In this document: one piece after another, positions 36,509 to 45,738 of the stretch
Layout: every line of letters starts with the position of its first letter
Position numbering within the stretch: the stretch's first letter is position 1
From: Eubacteriaceae bacterium
GTDB taxonomy: Bacteria > Bacillota > Clostridia > Lachnospirales > Lachnospiraceae
Assembly (NCBI GenBank): GCA_910574915.1
Contig: CAJTCR010000011.1
Span: 40,704 to 104,703, forward strand
Direction: 5' to 3'
DNA length: 64,000 bases
Program-made: the position numbers and the translations under genes
Notes under the pieces: model-generated
Told to the model about the DNA's origin: nothing
The model's database searches: none
What the model saw: only the letters and a program-made list of their open reading frames with translations

Positions 36509-37963
36509 TTATTTTTCTCCGATCAGGAAATTGTACAGTCCTTCGTATTTAAACTTGGAAGCATTCCATGAAAAATCTTTTGCCATTCCGCGGTCAACCA
36601 TATGGTTCCAGTCTTTTTTCATATCGTAAAATACTTTCTTTGCATAGTTGATGACCCTAAGCATCTCTTCTCCGTTGTAATTCGAGAATGAGAAGCCGTC
36701 GCCGCTGTCCTCGTATTCGTTAAACGGCGCTACAGTGTCTTTTAACCCGCCTGTCTCGCGCACGATCGGAGCTGTGCCGTAACGGAACGAGATAAGCTGC
36801 GTCAGCCCGCAAGGTTCAAACTGGGACGGCATTAAGAATGCATCCGCAGCCGCATACAGCTTATGCGCCAGATCATCTGAATAGCAGATATTCGCGGATA
36901 CACGGTCGCCGTACTTCCATGCATAATGGCGGAACATATTTTCATAAGCAGGATCGCCGGTTCCGATCACTACGAGTTGTGTATAGTCGTCTACAATACG
37001 GTCGATCACGTAGTTAATCAGGTCAAGCCCCTTTTGATCTGTCAGACGGGAAATTAAACCGATCATAAATTTCTTTTTATCTACGGCAAGCCCCAGCTCT
37101 TCCTGCAGCTTGAGCTTGTTGTTGGCTTTTTTCTTGCGCCAGTTGCTTGCGTCATAGTTGCAGTAGATCTTTGGATCGGTCGCCGGATTGTAAATATCAT
37201 AATCGATACCGTTTACAATTCCCTGCATATCCATATGCCTTGCAGATAATAAGCCGTCCAATCCTTCTCCATAATAAGAAGTCTGGATTTCCTGCGCGTA
37301 TGTATCGCTGACCGTTGTAATATAGTCTGCATAGACAAGGCCGCCCTTTAACATGCTTGCATCTTTGTTAAACTCCAGCTTATCCGGTACAAACAGGTCG
37401 TTTGTAAGGCCGCTTAAGCCCTGGAACACTTTTTTGTCCCAGATGCCCTGGAATTTTAAGTTGTGGATCGTCATAATGGATTTCATGCCCCAGTAGAACA
37501 TGTCGCCCTGGAATTCATTTTTCAGATAAACCGGAATCAGACCCGTCTGCCAGTCATGGCAGTGCACGAGGTCTGGCTGGAAATCGATCGCTTTTAACAT
37601 CGACAGCACTGCTTTGTCAAAGAAGATAAATTTTTCGATGTCATAGCGGATTTCGCCGTAAGGCACGGCACAGTTAAAATATTCCTGATTGTCGATAAAA
37701 TAATACGTCACCCCGTCAAGCTCATAGGTCAGGACACCTACATATTTTTCAGGAAGCATCGGCCCGGTTCCCATATAAAAATGAGTCACATACTGAAACT
37801 GGTTTCTGTACTGCTCAGGAATACATGTATAGTTTGGGATCACGACACGCACATCCCAATAGTTTTTGTCAAATTCCTTTGGTAACGCCCCGCATACATC
37901 TGCTAATCCCCCGGTCTTAATAAAAGGCACGCATTCAGATGCTGCAAATAGTATTTTTTTCAT
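36509..37963 (-). CDS. glgA: Glycogen synthase (ADP-glucose) GlgA
   Basis: GlgA adds glucose from ADP-glucose to alpha-1,4-glucan. The 484-residue GT5 enzyme shows the N-terminal ECVPFIKTGGLADVCGALPK with the K-x-G-G-L motif, LVHCHDWQTGLIPV, NGIDYDIYNP, the lower-domain MIGLISRLTDQKGLDLI and the nucleotide-sugar site LMPSQFEPCGLTQLISFRYG. Length is typical. No other glycogen gene (glgC, glgB, glgP) is in the window, so it stands alone here. The site GGAGGAGC lies upstream of the ATG at 37963. Confidence 0.96.
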   Translation of the reverse strand: MKKILFAASECVPFIKTGGLADVCGALPKEFDKNYWDVRVVIPNYTCIPEQYRNQFQYVTHFYMGTGPMLPEKYVGVLTYELDGVTYYFIDNQEYFNCAVPYGEIRYDIEKFIFFDKAVLSMLKAIDFQPDLVHCHDWQTGLIPVYLKNEFQGDMFYWGMKSIMTIHNLKFQGIWDKKVFQGLSGLTNDLFVPDKLEFNKDASMLKGGLVYADYITTVSDTYAQEIQTSYYGEGLDGLLSARHMDMQGIVNGIDYDIYNPATDPKIYCNYDASNWRKKKANNKLKLQEELGLAVDKKKFMIGLISRLTDQKGLDLINYVIDRIVDDYTQLVVIGTGDPAYENMFRHYAWKYGDRVSANICYSDDLAHKLYAAADAFLMPSQFEPCGLTQLISFRYGTAPIVRETGGLKDTVAPFNEYEDSGDGFSFSNYNGEEMLRVINYAKKVFYDMKKDWNHMVDRGMAKDFSWNASKFKYEGLYNFLIGEK

Positions 37964-38024
37964 AAATAGCTCCTCCGTTTATTTTTCGTTTATAGTAATA
38001 TTTGATGAAACCGTGCGTGTAGCA

Positions 38025-38753
38025 TCATTCATCCCAGTTATGGTACACGGTCTGCACATCATCATCTTCCTCCAGCATATCCAGAATCTTTTGGAGATTT
38101 GCAAGATCTGCTTCGCCTTCTACGGTCACATAGTTTTGCGGAATCATCGTTACTTCAGCCTGCGTCATGGCGATGCCCTGCTGCTCCAGCGCATCGCGTA
38201 CCGCCGCAAAATCCGCAGGGTCTGTCGTGATCTCAAAGCTGTCCTCTTCTTCTGAAAAGTCCTCTGCCCCCGCATCCAGCGCTGACATCATAAGGTCATC
38301 CGCTTCCATGTCACATTCTTCTTTATCAATAATGATCTGCCCTTTTTTATCAAACATATACGAAACACAGCCCTGTGTGCCGATGCTCCCCTGCCCTTTG
38401 GAAAAGCAGTTGCGCACATTTGCCGCCGTACGGTTTTTATTATCGGTCAGCGCGTCTACGATAATTGCCGTACCGCCCGGCCCATAACCTTCGTAAGTGA
38501 CAACCTCGTAGTTGACATTCGAAGAATCCCCGGCTGCCTTTTTAATCCCGCGGTCAATCGTATCGTTTGGCATATTGTTTGCCTTTGCTTTTGCGATGAC
38601 ATCGCGCAGCTTGGAGTTATTTGCAGGATCTGGGCCGCCTTCCTTTACAGCGATTGCGATTTCCCTGCCGATCATCGTAAATGTTTTTCCTTTTGCAGCA
38701 TCATTTTTTTCTTTTTTATGCTTGATATTTGCAAATTTGGAATGTCCTGACAT
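38025..38753 (-). CDS. YebC/PmpR family protein
   Basis: The 242-residue protein starts MSGHSKFANIKHKKEKNDAA, the family hallmark, followed by GPGGTAIIVDALTDNKNRTA and CVSYMFDKKGQI. YebC proteins were named as DNA-binding regulators; newer work on the family links them to translation of difficult sequences, so the role here is left open. It is a monocistronic gene with its own promoter. The length is normal. Confidence 0.95.
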   Translation of the reverse strand: MSGHSKFANIKHKKEKNDAAKGKTFTMIGREIAIAVKEGGPDPANNSKLRDVIAKAKANNMPNDTIDRGIKKAAGDSSNVNYEVVTYEGYGPGGTAIIVDALTDNKNRTAANVRNCFSKGQGSIGTQGCVSYMFDKKGQIIIDKEECDMEADDLMMSALDAGAEDFSEEEDSFEITTDPADFAAVRDALEQQGIAMTQAEVTMIPQNYVTVEGEADLANLQKILDMLEEDDDVQTVYHNWDE

Positions 38754-38785
38754 ATAGAATCCTCTTTTCTGTTGAAGTTATTGTT

Positions 38786-38814
38786 ATTTTATCATTTTAT
38801 CCGCAGGTTGACAA
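38786..38814 (-). promoter_or_regulatory. Sigma-A promoter of the YebC gene
   Basis: On the minus strand TTGTCA (38809-38814), 17 bases, TAAAAT (38786-38791), about 26 bases of leader to the ATG at 38753. Confidence 0.75.
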
Positions 38815-38848
38815 GGACAAAAGCCCTGCGTCCAGCAAAAAGATCGTG

Positions 38849-39712
38849 CTACTCTTTGCTGACATGCACTTTTTGTATCATTTTATTTTCTACGTTTGTG
38901 ACATGGAAACGGTATCCTTCATAGCATACGCTGAAATCTTCCCCGTCTGCCGGAATCCGGTCAATCATAGAGATTAAAAAGCCGTTTAACGTATCGTATT
39001 CGTCCGGGGACGTAATGCCAAGCGCATCCGCCACGTCATCAAAGGATGCCATGCCGTACATGATAAAGCTGCCGCCTGGCTGCGTCTCGATCAGCCTGCG
39101 TTCCTTATCGTGTTCATCAAAAATATTTCCGACAATCTCTTCTAAAATATCCTCTAAGGCAACCAGCCCGGATGTTTGTCCGTATTCGTCCACGACAATG
39201 ACAAGATGCGCCTTTTTCGCCTGCATTTTTTGGAACAGGTCGCTGATTTTTCGCGTCTCAGGTATAAATTCCACCTTGGAAAACAGCCCGTCAATGTCTT
39301 TGATCTGCCAGCTTAAATAGCTGTCTTTTCTGCTGAACGCCATAATTTCCTTGATATGTAGGATACCGATAATATTATCGATATCGTCCAGGTATACCGG
39401 AAATCTTGAATATGGCTCGACCAGCACACGGTCTAGTGCTTCCTGCAAATTGATCGTACCGTCCAGCGCGCAGATATTTGACCGGTGCGTCATAATATCC
39501 TTTGCTTCTTTGTCGGTAAACTCAAAAATATTTTGGATCATTTCTACTTCATTTGCCTGCAAGACACCGGTTTCCTGTCCTTCGTTGACCATAGAAATAA
39601 TCTCTTGTTCTGTAATTTTGTCCGCATTTTTCCGGTTCAGCTTTTTCAAAAAATCACTGAACCAATTATTTTTTTCTACGTAAGTTGACTTGGGACTCGC
39701 GCCATCGTCCAT
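38849..39712 (-). CDS. CorC-like CBS-domain protein
   Basis: This 287-residue cytoplasmic protein has a CBS pair (AKDIMTHRSNICALDGT to VVDEYGQTSGLVALEDILEE) and a C-terminal CorC/HlyC transporter-associated domain (FDDVADALGI to HVTNVENKMIQKV). It lacks the membrane DUF21/CNNM domain that precedes these modules in most Gram-positive relatives, so it resembles CorC-type soluble proteins linked to Mg/Co efflux and metal homeostasis. The site AAAGGAGAG lies nine bases before ATG. Confidence 0.88.
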   Translation of the reverse strand: MDDGASPKSTYVEKNNWFSDFLKKLNRKNADKITEQEIISMVNEGQETGVLQANEVEMIQNIFEFTDKEAKDIMTHRSNICALDGTINLQEALDRVLVEPYSRFPVYLDDIDNIIGILHIKEIMAFSRKDSYLSWQIKDIDGLFSKVEFIPETRKISDLFQKMQAKKAHLVIVVDEYGQTSGLVALEDILEEIVGNIFDEHDKERRLIETQPGGSFIMYGMASFDDVADALGITSPDEYDTLNGFLISMIDRIPADGEDFSVCYEGYRFHVTNVENKMIQKVHVSKE

Positions 39713-39765
39713 AAAACTCTCTCTCCTTTTTGTAAATCGTATTTGCAGTCTTTTGCTCTACTAAT

Positions 39766-39794
39766 AAAATATCATTTCTCCCTGTTTACGTCAA
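39766..39794 (-). promoter_or_regulatory. Sigma-A promoter of the CorC-like gene
   Basis: On the minus strand TTGACG (39789-39794), 17 bases, TATTTT (39766-39771). Its -35 lies two bases past the EndoA stop. Confidence 0.7.
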
Positions 39795-39795
39795 G

Positions 39796-40146
39796 CTATG
39801 TAACGGCTAATTGCAGGCTGATACATAGCGCTTTTTCAATTTTATTCATAATATCCCCGTCTAAATGGCAGACCTTATCCTTTAGCCGCCTTTTATCAAT
39901 CGTACGAAGCTGCTCTAATAAAATGACAGAATCCTTTACGAGTGCGTACTGGCTGCTGGACAGCTCTACATGGGTCGGCAGCTTTGCCTTGTTCATCTGT
40001 GAGGTAATGGCTGCACAGATCACGGTCGGGCTGTGCAGGTTGCCTACATCGTTTTGAATAATCAGTACCGGGCGCACGCCTCCTTGTTCGGAGCCGACAA
40101 CCGGCCTTAAATCTGCGTAATAAATATCTCCTCGTCTAATTAACAT
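39796..40146 (-). CDS. ndoA: EndoA/MazF-family mRNA endoribonuclease
   Basis: This 116-residue protein has the same length as Bacillus EndoA and matches its pattern: [44 protein letters not shown] and [20 protein letters not shown]. EndoA cleaves RNA at a short U-rich site. ATG at 40146 is placed eight bases from GGAG. In Bacillus the antitoxin gene ndoAI sits between alr and ndoA; here only 63 bases separate alr from this gene, so no antitoxin is encoded beside it. Confidence 0.95.
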   Translation of the reverse strand: MLIRRGDIYYADLRPVVGSEQGGVRPVLIIQNDVGNLHSPTVICAAITSQMNKAKLPTHVELSSSQYALVKDSVILLEQLRTIDKRRLKDKVCHLDGDIMNKIEKALCISLQLAVT

Positions 40147-40209
40147 CTCTTTCACTCCACAAAATAGGTTATACGGTGAGTATTACCAGTTTTATCGAGT
40201 GTATGCATG

Positions 40210-41349
40210 TTATTTCCGGTTTTGCTCATAAACTCTTGGAATCCGGCAAGACAGCCCGCAGGCAAATTCATAGTGAAACCTGCCCGACAGCTCTCCCAGC
40301 TCTTCCAGGGTAATACAAAGATCTCCGTCCTTTCCAGCCAGCACAGCCCGGTCGCCGACGGCTACGTGTGGAAGGTGCGTGACATCCACCATAAACTGAT
40401 CCATGCACACCCTGCCGACAATCGGCGCGCGCGTCCCCTTGATCAGCACGTATCCTTTATTTGACAGGCTCCTTGGATATCCGTCGCCGTAACCGACCGG
40501 AATGGTTGCAATCGTGCGTTCCTGCGTCAGCGTATACGTGCCGCCGTAAGAAATGCTCCTGCCTTTTGGAAGCCTTTTTACCGAAACGATATGGCTTACC
40601 AGCTCCAGTGCCGGCTCCAGGTGGATCCGGTCTTTTGACACCTCATCCGAAGGCCATAAGCCGTATAAAATAATGCCGGCGCGTACCATGTCCATCTGCG
40701 TCCCGGGCAGGTCGATAATGCCGGCACTGTTGGCACAGTGAAGCAGCGGAATGTGCACCTTGCATTGCCGTGTCAGCTCTGCCATCTTCTGAAACTGTGC
40801 AAACTGCTGGAGTGCCGGCGTTTTATCTGCCTCGTCCGCTCTGGCAAAATGCGTAAACATGCCTTCGATTTTTATGTGCGGCAGCGCCGCGATCTGCGCA
40901 ACCATCTGCGCGCTTTCTTCGCAAACCTGCATGCCGATGCGGCTCATGCCCGTATCGATTTTAATATGTATGGCAATGTCCTCTCCAACTGCCTGCGCGG
41001 CGGCTGACAACTGTTCTGCCGCTTCCAGCGTAAAGACAGCCGGGCGGATCTTTTGCGCAACAAGCATGGGATAATGTTCTGCAAAAACATATCCAAGGAT
41101 CAGGATTGGCTTTAAAATCCCATGTGCGCGAAGCTCCAGCGCTTCTTCTGCGGTTGCAACCGCAAAGCCGTATACTACGTCCAGAGGTTCTATGGCATCC
41201 GCAACCTGCAATGCGCCATGCCCGTATCCGTTTGCCTTGACCACAGCGATCATTCTCGTATCCGGGCGCAGCAGCGTCTGTATTTGCGCGACGTTTCTGC
41301 AGACTGCGTCCAGATTGATTTTTGCATATACGCGGCGGTATGTATTCAT
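40210..41349 (-). CDS. alr: Alanine racemase
   Basis: Alr makes D-alanine for peptidoglycan. The 379-residue fold-type III PLP enzyme has the Schiff-base lysine in IAVVKANGYGHGALQ, MSRIGMQV, FTHFARADE, VRAGIILYGLWP and the catalytic tyrosine in SYGGTYTL, plus GRVCMDQFMVDVTHL. It overlaps the upstream nnr gene by four bases, so translation is likely coupled. The order rex-nnr-alr-endoA suggests one transcript. Confidence 0.97.
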   Translation of the reverse strand: MNTYRRVYAKINLDAVCRNVAQIQTLLRPDTRMIAVVKANGYGHGALQVADAIEPLDVVYGFAVATAEEALELRAHGILKPILILGYVFAEHYPMLVAQKIRPAVFTLEAAEQLSAAAQAVGEDIAIHIKIDTGMSRIGMQVCEESAQMVAQIAALPHIKIEGMFTHFARADEADKTPALQQFAQFQKMAELTRQCKVHIPLLHCANSAGIIDLPGTQMDMVRAGIILYGLWPSDEVSKDRIHLEPALELVSHIVSVKRLPKGRSISYGGTYTLTQERTIATIPVGYGDGYPRSLSNKGYVLIKGTRAPIVGRVCMDQFMVDVTHLPHVAVGDRAVLAGKDGDLCITLEELGELSGRFHYEFACGLSCRIPRVYEQNRK

Positions 41350-42857
41350 AATACTGCACCTTCTTCCGTATTTTTTGAAAGCTCCATCACATGTCCGATT
41401 GCATCAATAATATCCCTGGCAAGCACGCTGTAGCTGCCTTTGATTTTTGCGGCATAGCTTCCTGAAAGCCCGTGTACAAACACGCCGGTATGCGCCGCGG
41501 CTTCCGGCTCCATGCCCTGTGCAGCCAGTCCGGCAATGATCCCTGCAAGCACGTCGCCGCTGCCGCCTTTTGCCATCGCGCTGCATCCTGATACGTGGAA
41601 GCTGGTGCCAAAGGCGCCTGCCGTTACGGTGGCAGCATCCTTTAACACGCAGGTAAGCCGGTATTTTTCTGCAAACTGCTCTGCCGCCGCCCGCATCGTC
41701 TGCTGCAACTGTTTTGTTGTTTGACCGCAAAGCCTTGCCATCTCGCCAAGGTGCGGTGTTATAATCAGCGGCGCACGCACATCTTGCAGCAAATCCAGAT
41801 TTTTTGCCAGTATATTTAACGCGTCCGCATCTACGATCAGAGGCACCGCAGCTTGCTGCATCACCTGCGCCACGATTTGAAGTGCGGCTTGATCCTGCCC
41901 GATCCCAGGCCCCAAAATAATAGTGTCCGCCCATTCCAGCGCTTCATCAAGTGACGACGCGGACGGCTGGTTCGTATACACAGACACGATTGCTTCCGGC
42001 AGCGTGCTTTGCAAAATTTCGCGGTTTGCCTGTGCGGTATAGATCTTTACAAGCCCGCAGCCTGTACAGTACGCAGCCTGTGCGCAAAACAGGGCGGCAC
42101 CTGCCATATTTTCACTGCCTGCGACAGCAAGCACATGTCCGAACGTGCCTTTGTTTCCTCTTGGATGCCTTTGCGGGATCTTTTTTAAATCGGATAGCTC
42201 CAGTGTAAAGCCGGAAGGCTTTTGATCCAGCCAGCTATCGTCCGTAATCCCGATCTGGGCGGTTACGAGCTCCCCGCAGAGCATCCTGCCCGGGTATAAG
42301 AGCTGCCCTGCCTTTTGACAGGCAAACGTCACCGTAAGGTCTGCGGCAAATGCCGGATCATACGCTTTTGCGTTATCGCTGGATACGCCGCTTGGCATGT
42401 CGATAGCTGCCTTAAAGCCGCTGTACGCATTCATAGCTAAGATCCATTCCGCATAGGTCCCTGCCGGCGCCCTGGACAGCCCAATGCCAAACAGCGCGTC
42501 TATCACTGCGTCAAAATGCTGCACGCTTGGGAGCTGTTCTGTAATATGTATGCCGTACTGTGCCAGAATATCCCGCTGGAGCTGATTCTCTTTGGAACGT
42601 TTTCCGTTGTCCCCCGCCTGGACAACCGTCACCTTGTATCCTCTTTGAAAAAACAATCGTGCAGCCGCAAGCCCGTCCGCGCCGTTGTTTCCATTGCCGC
42701 AGACGGCAAGTATATGCCCGCATGGGACTCTTTTTGCCACTTCTTCGACAAAACAAAGTGCCGCACGCTCCATCAGCACAATCGAAGGGACTTTAAAATG
42801 TTCGATCGTATTGCGGTCTAACATTTTCATTTCTTCACTGTTTACAATCCATTTCAT
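41346..42857 (-). CDS. nnr: Bifunctional NAD(P)H-hydrate epimerase/dehydratase
   Basis: This enzyme repairs hydrated NADH and NADPH. In 503 residues it joins an N-terminal YjeF epimerase domain (about 1-215; VCGNGNNGADGLAAARLFFQ, FDAVIDALFGIGLSRAP) to a C-terminal ribokinase-like ADP-dependent dehydratase (about 225-495; LAVAGSENMAGAALFCAQAA, ILGPGIGQDQ, LIITPHLGEMARL and GSGDVLAGIIAGL). Both active halves look complete. It lies six bases after rex. Confidence 0.95.
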   Translation of the reverse strand: MKWIVNSEEMKMLDRNTIEHFKVPSIVLMERAALCFVEEVAKRVPCGHILAVCGNGNNGADGLAAARLFFQRGYKVTVVQAGDNGKRSKENQLQRDILAQYGIHITEQLPSVQHFDAVIDALFGIGLSRAPAGTYAEWILAMNAYSGFKAAIDMPSGVSSDNAKAYDPAFAADLTVTFACQKAGQLLYPGRMLCGELVTAQIGITDDSWLDQKPSGFTLELSDLKKIPQRHPRGNKGTFGHVLAVAGSENMAGAALFCAQAAYCTGCGLVKIYTAQANREILQSTLPEAIVSVYTNQPSASSLDEALEWADTIILGPGIGQDQAALQIVAQVMQQAAVPLIVDADALNILAKNLDLLQDVRAPLIITPHLGEMARLCGQTTKQLQQTMRAAAEQFAEKYRLTCVLKDAATVTAGAFGTSFHVSGCSAMAKGGSGDVLAGIIAGLAAQGMEPEAAAHTGVFVHGLSGSYAAKIKGSYSVLARDIIDAIGHVMELSKNTEEGAVL

Positions 42858-42863
42858 CGCTTT

Positions 42864-43502
42864 TTATCTCTCCTGCTGGCTTTGGAGCATATTATAAGAA
42901 AGCTGCATCAAGCTGTCTGATAAATGCACATTTTCCACAACTACGTTTTTATCCATCAAATCCAAATCCACATGGGCAAAGTTCCAGATCGCGCGGATGC
43001 CCAGCCGCACCAGGCGCTTTGCAATCGAATCCGCCGAATGCTTCGGCATGGTAAGCGCCGCAATATCGATTCTGTTTGCGCCCGCAAATGCTTCGAGCTC
43101 TTCTAGCATCATAATCGGAATCCCCCGCAGCGAATGCCCCAAAAGGCTTGGATTGATGTCAAACAGGCCGATAATCATAAAGCCAAGTTTTTCAAATTTG
43201 CTGTAATTTGCCAGCGCCTGCCCAAGGTTTCCGGCTCCGATTACGATAATGTTGTGCTGCTGCTGCAAGCCCAAGATCCTGCCGATCTCGTCATACAGGT
43301 ACTGTACGTTATAGCCATAGCCCTGCTGCCCGAACCCGCCGAAATTATTTAAATCCTGACGGATCTGAGAAGCAGTGACTTTCATTTTTTCACTCAGTTC
43401 ATTGGAAGATATCCTTTCGACTCCTTCATCAAGCAGATCTCCTAAGTAACGATAATAGCGCGGCATCCTGCGGATCACCGCCTGTGAAATTTCTTTTCCC
43501 AA
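42864..43502 (-). CDS. rex: Redox-sensing transcriptional repressor Rex
   Basis: Rex represses fermentative and respiratory genes until NADH rises. The 212-residue protein has a winged-helix N-terminus (AVIRRMPRYYRYLGDLLDEG, MKVTASQIRQDLNNFGGFGQ) and a Rossmann domain with VIGAGNLGQALANY and a C-terminal swap helix. The start is TTG at 43502 with AAGGGG about eight bases upstream. No clear Rex-type TTGTGAA palindrome lies before its own gene, so autoregulation is not shown. Confidence 0.95.
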   Translation of the reverse strand: MGKEISQAVIRRMPRYYRYLGDLLDEGVERISSNELSEKMKVTASQIRQDLNNFGGFGQQGYGYNVQYLYDEIGRILGLQQQHNIIVIGAGNLGQALANYSKFEKLGFMIIGLFDINPSLLGHSLRGIPIMMLEELEAFAGANRIDIAALTMPKHSADSIAKRLVRLGIRAIWNFAHVDLDLMDKNVVVENVHLSDSLMQLSYNMLQSQQER

Positions 43503-43557
43503 TACTGTTTCCCCTTACATCATTCTCAATGAGTTTCCTTTAAATTATAAAGATAAC

Positions 43558-45495
43558 TCACGCATTTGTCAATTCTTCCCATTTTTCATAAAGTACTTCC
43601 AGCTCCTCTTCTATTTGTACAAGCTGGGTATGCAGCTCCATGACTTTTGCAGAAAGGGCGGCGACCTGCGGGCTTGCCATTTCCTCCTCCAGTTCTTTTT
43701 TTTCCGTTTCCAGCGTTTCAATACGCTCTTCTACTTTGCGCAGCTCATTTTCGATTTTACGTTTCGCTGCCTGCTGCATCTTTTTTAACTTCCAGTCTTC
43801 TTTGCCGCCTGCGGCGGTATCGGCGTCTGCCTGGGAAGCGGCTTTTGGAAGGTCTGTATTTTTTTTCGGCTGAAGCTGCGCGCTGCGCTGTACGTCCCGT
43901 TTTTCGAGATAATAGTCATAATTGCCGATATAATTTAATACCTGCTGTTCATGCAGGTCTAAGATCCTAGTCGCTGTCTGGTTAATAAAATAGCGGTCAT
44001 GGGAGACGAACAGTACCGTCCCTTCATAATGCACCAGCGCATTTTCCAAAATTTCCTTGGACGTAATATCCAAATGGTTTGTCGGCTCGTCCAAAATCAG
44101 AAAATTTGCTTCCGAAAGCATCAGCTTTGCCAAAGACACCCTGCCTCGCTCGCCGCCGCTTAAATCCCCGATCCGCTTAAACACATCGTCGTTGGTAAAC
44201 AAAAATGCCGCAAGCACATTTCGAATCTGCGTATTTGTAAGCTGCGGGTAGTCGTCAGAAATCTCTTCAAACAGTGTTTTTTCCGAATGCAGCACCTGAT
44301 GCTCCTGGTCGTAGTAGCCGATCTGTACATTTGTCCCAAGCGTAATCTCACCGGCGTCCGCAGGCAGCATGTTGTTAATAATCTTTAAAATCGTCGTCTT
44401 TCCAGTGCCGTTATTGCCGATAAGCGCCACACGCTCGCCCCGGAAAATCGAAAAATCTACCTGCGCAAATAATTGCCTGCCGTCGAACGATTTTGCCAGG
44501 CATTCCACCTGCATCACATCTTTCCCGCTCGTAATACAGGGCGCAAGGTGCAGGTTAAGATCCGTAAATTCATCCACCGGCTTATCCAGCCGTTTAATCT
44601 TGTCCAGCATCTTTTCGCGGCTTTCTGCACGCTTTATAGACTTTTCACGGTTAAAGGATTTTAACTTGGCAATGACCTCTTCCTGGTGCTTGATTTCCTG
44701 CTGCTGGTTATAATAGGCACGAAGCTCGGCGGCGCGCACCTGCGCCTTTTTTTTCGCATATGCCGTATAATTGCCCGTATAGCTGTTGACCTTATGATGG
44801 GAAACCTCAACTACCTTGGAGACGATTTTATCCATAAAATAGCGGTCATGGGAGACGATTAAGACCGCACCTTTATAATTCAGCAGATAATTTTCCAGCC
44901 ACTGAATCGACTCCATATCCAGGTGGTTCGTCGGCTCATCCAGCAGCAAAAGATCCGGCTTTGTCACAAGCAGCCTGCACAATGCCGCACGTGTCTTTTG
45001 CCCGCCGGATAATTCCGCCTGCGTTTTGGAAAAATCCGCTTCCGAAAAGCCAAGCCCGTTTAAAACACTGGTCACCTCACTGCGGTACGTATAGCCGTCG
45101 GCAAGCTCAAACTGATGGATCAGCCGTTCATATTTTTCCATAAACGCTTCCAGCTCGCTGGCTGGAACGCTGTCCATCCTATTTTCCATCCGGCGGATCT
45201 CCAGCTCCATATCGATCACAGGCTGTTTTGCCGACAGCACTTCTTCATAAATCGTCCGCGCACTGTCGATCACTTCATTTTGGGCAAGGTAACCGATCGT
45301 TTTTTCTTTCGAAACCGCAACAACGCCTTCGTCTGGCTCTAGCTCCCCTACGATAATCTTTAACAGCGTCGACTTTCCGGCACCGTTAATACCGACGATT
45401 GCCGCTTTTTCATATTCTTCGATATGGAAGGATGCGTTTTGAATAATCACATCCGTTCCAAAGGTTTTCGTTATATTCTGGCACGAAAGTATCAT
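43558..45495 (-). CDS. ABC-F family ATPase (YdiF-type)
   Basis: This 645-residue protein has two ABC domains and no membrane segment, the ABC-F layout of ribosome-acting translation factors. Walker A loops are GINGAGKSTLLKI and GNNGTGKTTILKI; signatures LSGGQKTRAALC and LSGGERGRVSLA; Walker B LLLLDEPTNHLD and LILDEPTNHLD. A charged coiled-coil tail (about 555-645) follows, as in YdiF. The order ABC-F then rex copies Bacillus ydiF-rex. Its start has CGGAGG upstream; a hairpin with a T-run forms the very 5' end of its transcript. Confidence 0.93.
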   Translation of the reverse strand: MILSCQNITKTFGTDVIIQNASFHIEEYEKAAIVGINGAGKSTLLKIIVGELEPDEGVVAVSKEKTIGYLAQNEVIDSARTIYEEVLSAKQPVIDMELEIRRMENRMDSVPASELEAFMEKYERLIHQFELADGYTYRSEVTSVLNGLGFSEADFSKTQAELSGGQKTRAALCRLLVTKPDLLLLDEPTNHLDMESIQWLENYLLNYKGAVLIVSHDRYFMDKIVSKVVEVSHHKVNSYTGNYTAYAKKKAQVRAAELRAYYNQQQEIKHQEEVIAKLKSFNREKSIKRAESREKMLDKIKRLDKPVDEFTDLNLHLAPCITSGKDVMQVECLAKSFDGRQLFAQVDFSIFRGERVALIGNNGTGKTTILKIINNMLPADAGEITLGTNVQIGYYDQEHQVLHSEKTLFEEISDDYPQLTNTQIRNVLAAFLFTNDDVFKRIGDLSGGERGRVSLAKLMLSEANFLILDEPTNHLDITSKEILENALVHYEGTVLFVSHDRYFINQTATRILDLHEQQVLNYIGNYDYYLEKRDVQRSAQLQPKKNTDLPKAASQADADTAAGGKEDWKLKKMQQAAKRKIENELRKVEERIETLETEKKELEEEMASPQVAALSAKVMELHTQLVQIEEELEVLYEKWEELTNA

Positions 45496-45546
45496 AATAG
45501 AACCTCCGATCTTTTTTATTTTTTAGAGTGTAATAAAACATAAAAA

Positions 45547-45578
45547 CGGATGCCGCATTTTGGAAAATGCTGCACCCG
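45547..45578 (-). promoter_or_regulatory. 5'-end hairpin with T-run in the ABC-F leader
   Basis: On the minus strand CGGGTGC-A-GCATTTT-CC-AAAATGC-G-GCATCCG forms a long stem with one A/G mismatch and one G-T pair, then TTTTT. It begins at or within a few bases of the predicted transcript start. Confidence 0.55.
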
Positions 45579-45581
45579 GTA

Positions 45582-45610
45582 ATTATAAACAATTATTTTG
45601 CAATCGTCAA
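45582..45610 (-). promoter_or_regulatory. Sigma-A promoter of the ABC-F gene
   Basis: On the minus strand TTGACG (45605-45610), 17 bases, TATAAT (45582-45587). A 7-bp inverted repeat (CAATCGT 45601-45607 with ACGATTG 45619-45625) overlaps the -35 and could be an operator. Confidence 0.8.
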
Positions 45611-45667
45611 CCGCAGGGACGATTGTTGTGTTTTTTAGAAAACAATGTGCAAAATCGAAAAAACAGA

Positions 45668-45696
45668 TAGTTTTCTAAAGGGGAATATGGTATACT
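45668..45696 (+). promoter_or_regulatory. Extended -10 promoter of the toxin mRNA (RNA I)
   Basis: TGGTATACT at 45688-45696 is an extended -10; the -35 region is weak (TAGTTT at 17 bases). Predicted start is about 45703, giving a 36-base leader. Confidence 0.6.
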
Positions 45697-45710
45697 ACAA
45701 TTGCTGTCTG

Positions 45711-45730
45711 ACCTCCAGCAGAAAGGAGGT
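45711..45730 (+). promoter_or_regulatory. Hairpin sequestering the toxin ribosome-binding site
   Basis: ACCTCC (45711-45716) pairs perfectly with GGAGGT (45725-45730), the Shine-Dalgarno sequence of the 30-residue peptide, around an eight-base loop. Fst mRNA of pAD1 has an equivalent 5' stem-loop. Confidence 0.75.
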
Positions 45731-45738
45731 GGGTTTCA

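Noticed and set aside
42864..43560. Rex operator before rex
   Set aside because: No TTGTGAA-N4-TTCACAA-like palindrome was found in the 55-base gap.
45410..45592. Possible leader peptide before the ABC-F gene
   Set aside because: No Shine-Dalgarno precedes any of its start codons and it extends far into the ABC-F gene in another frame.
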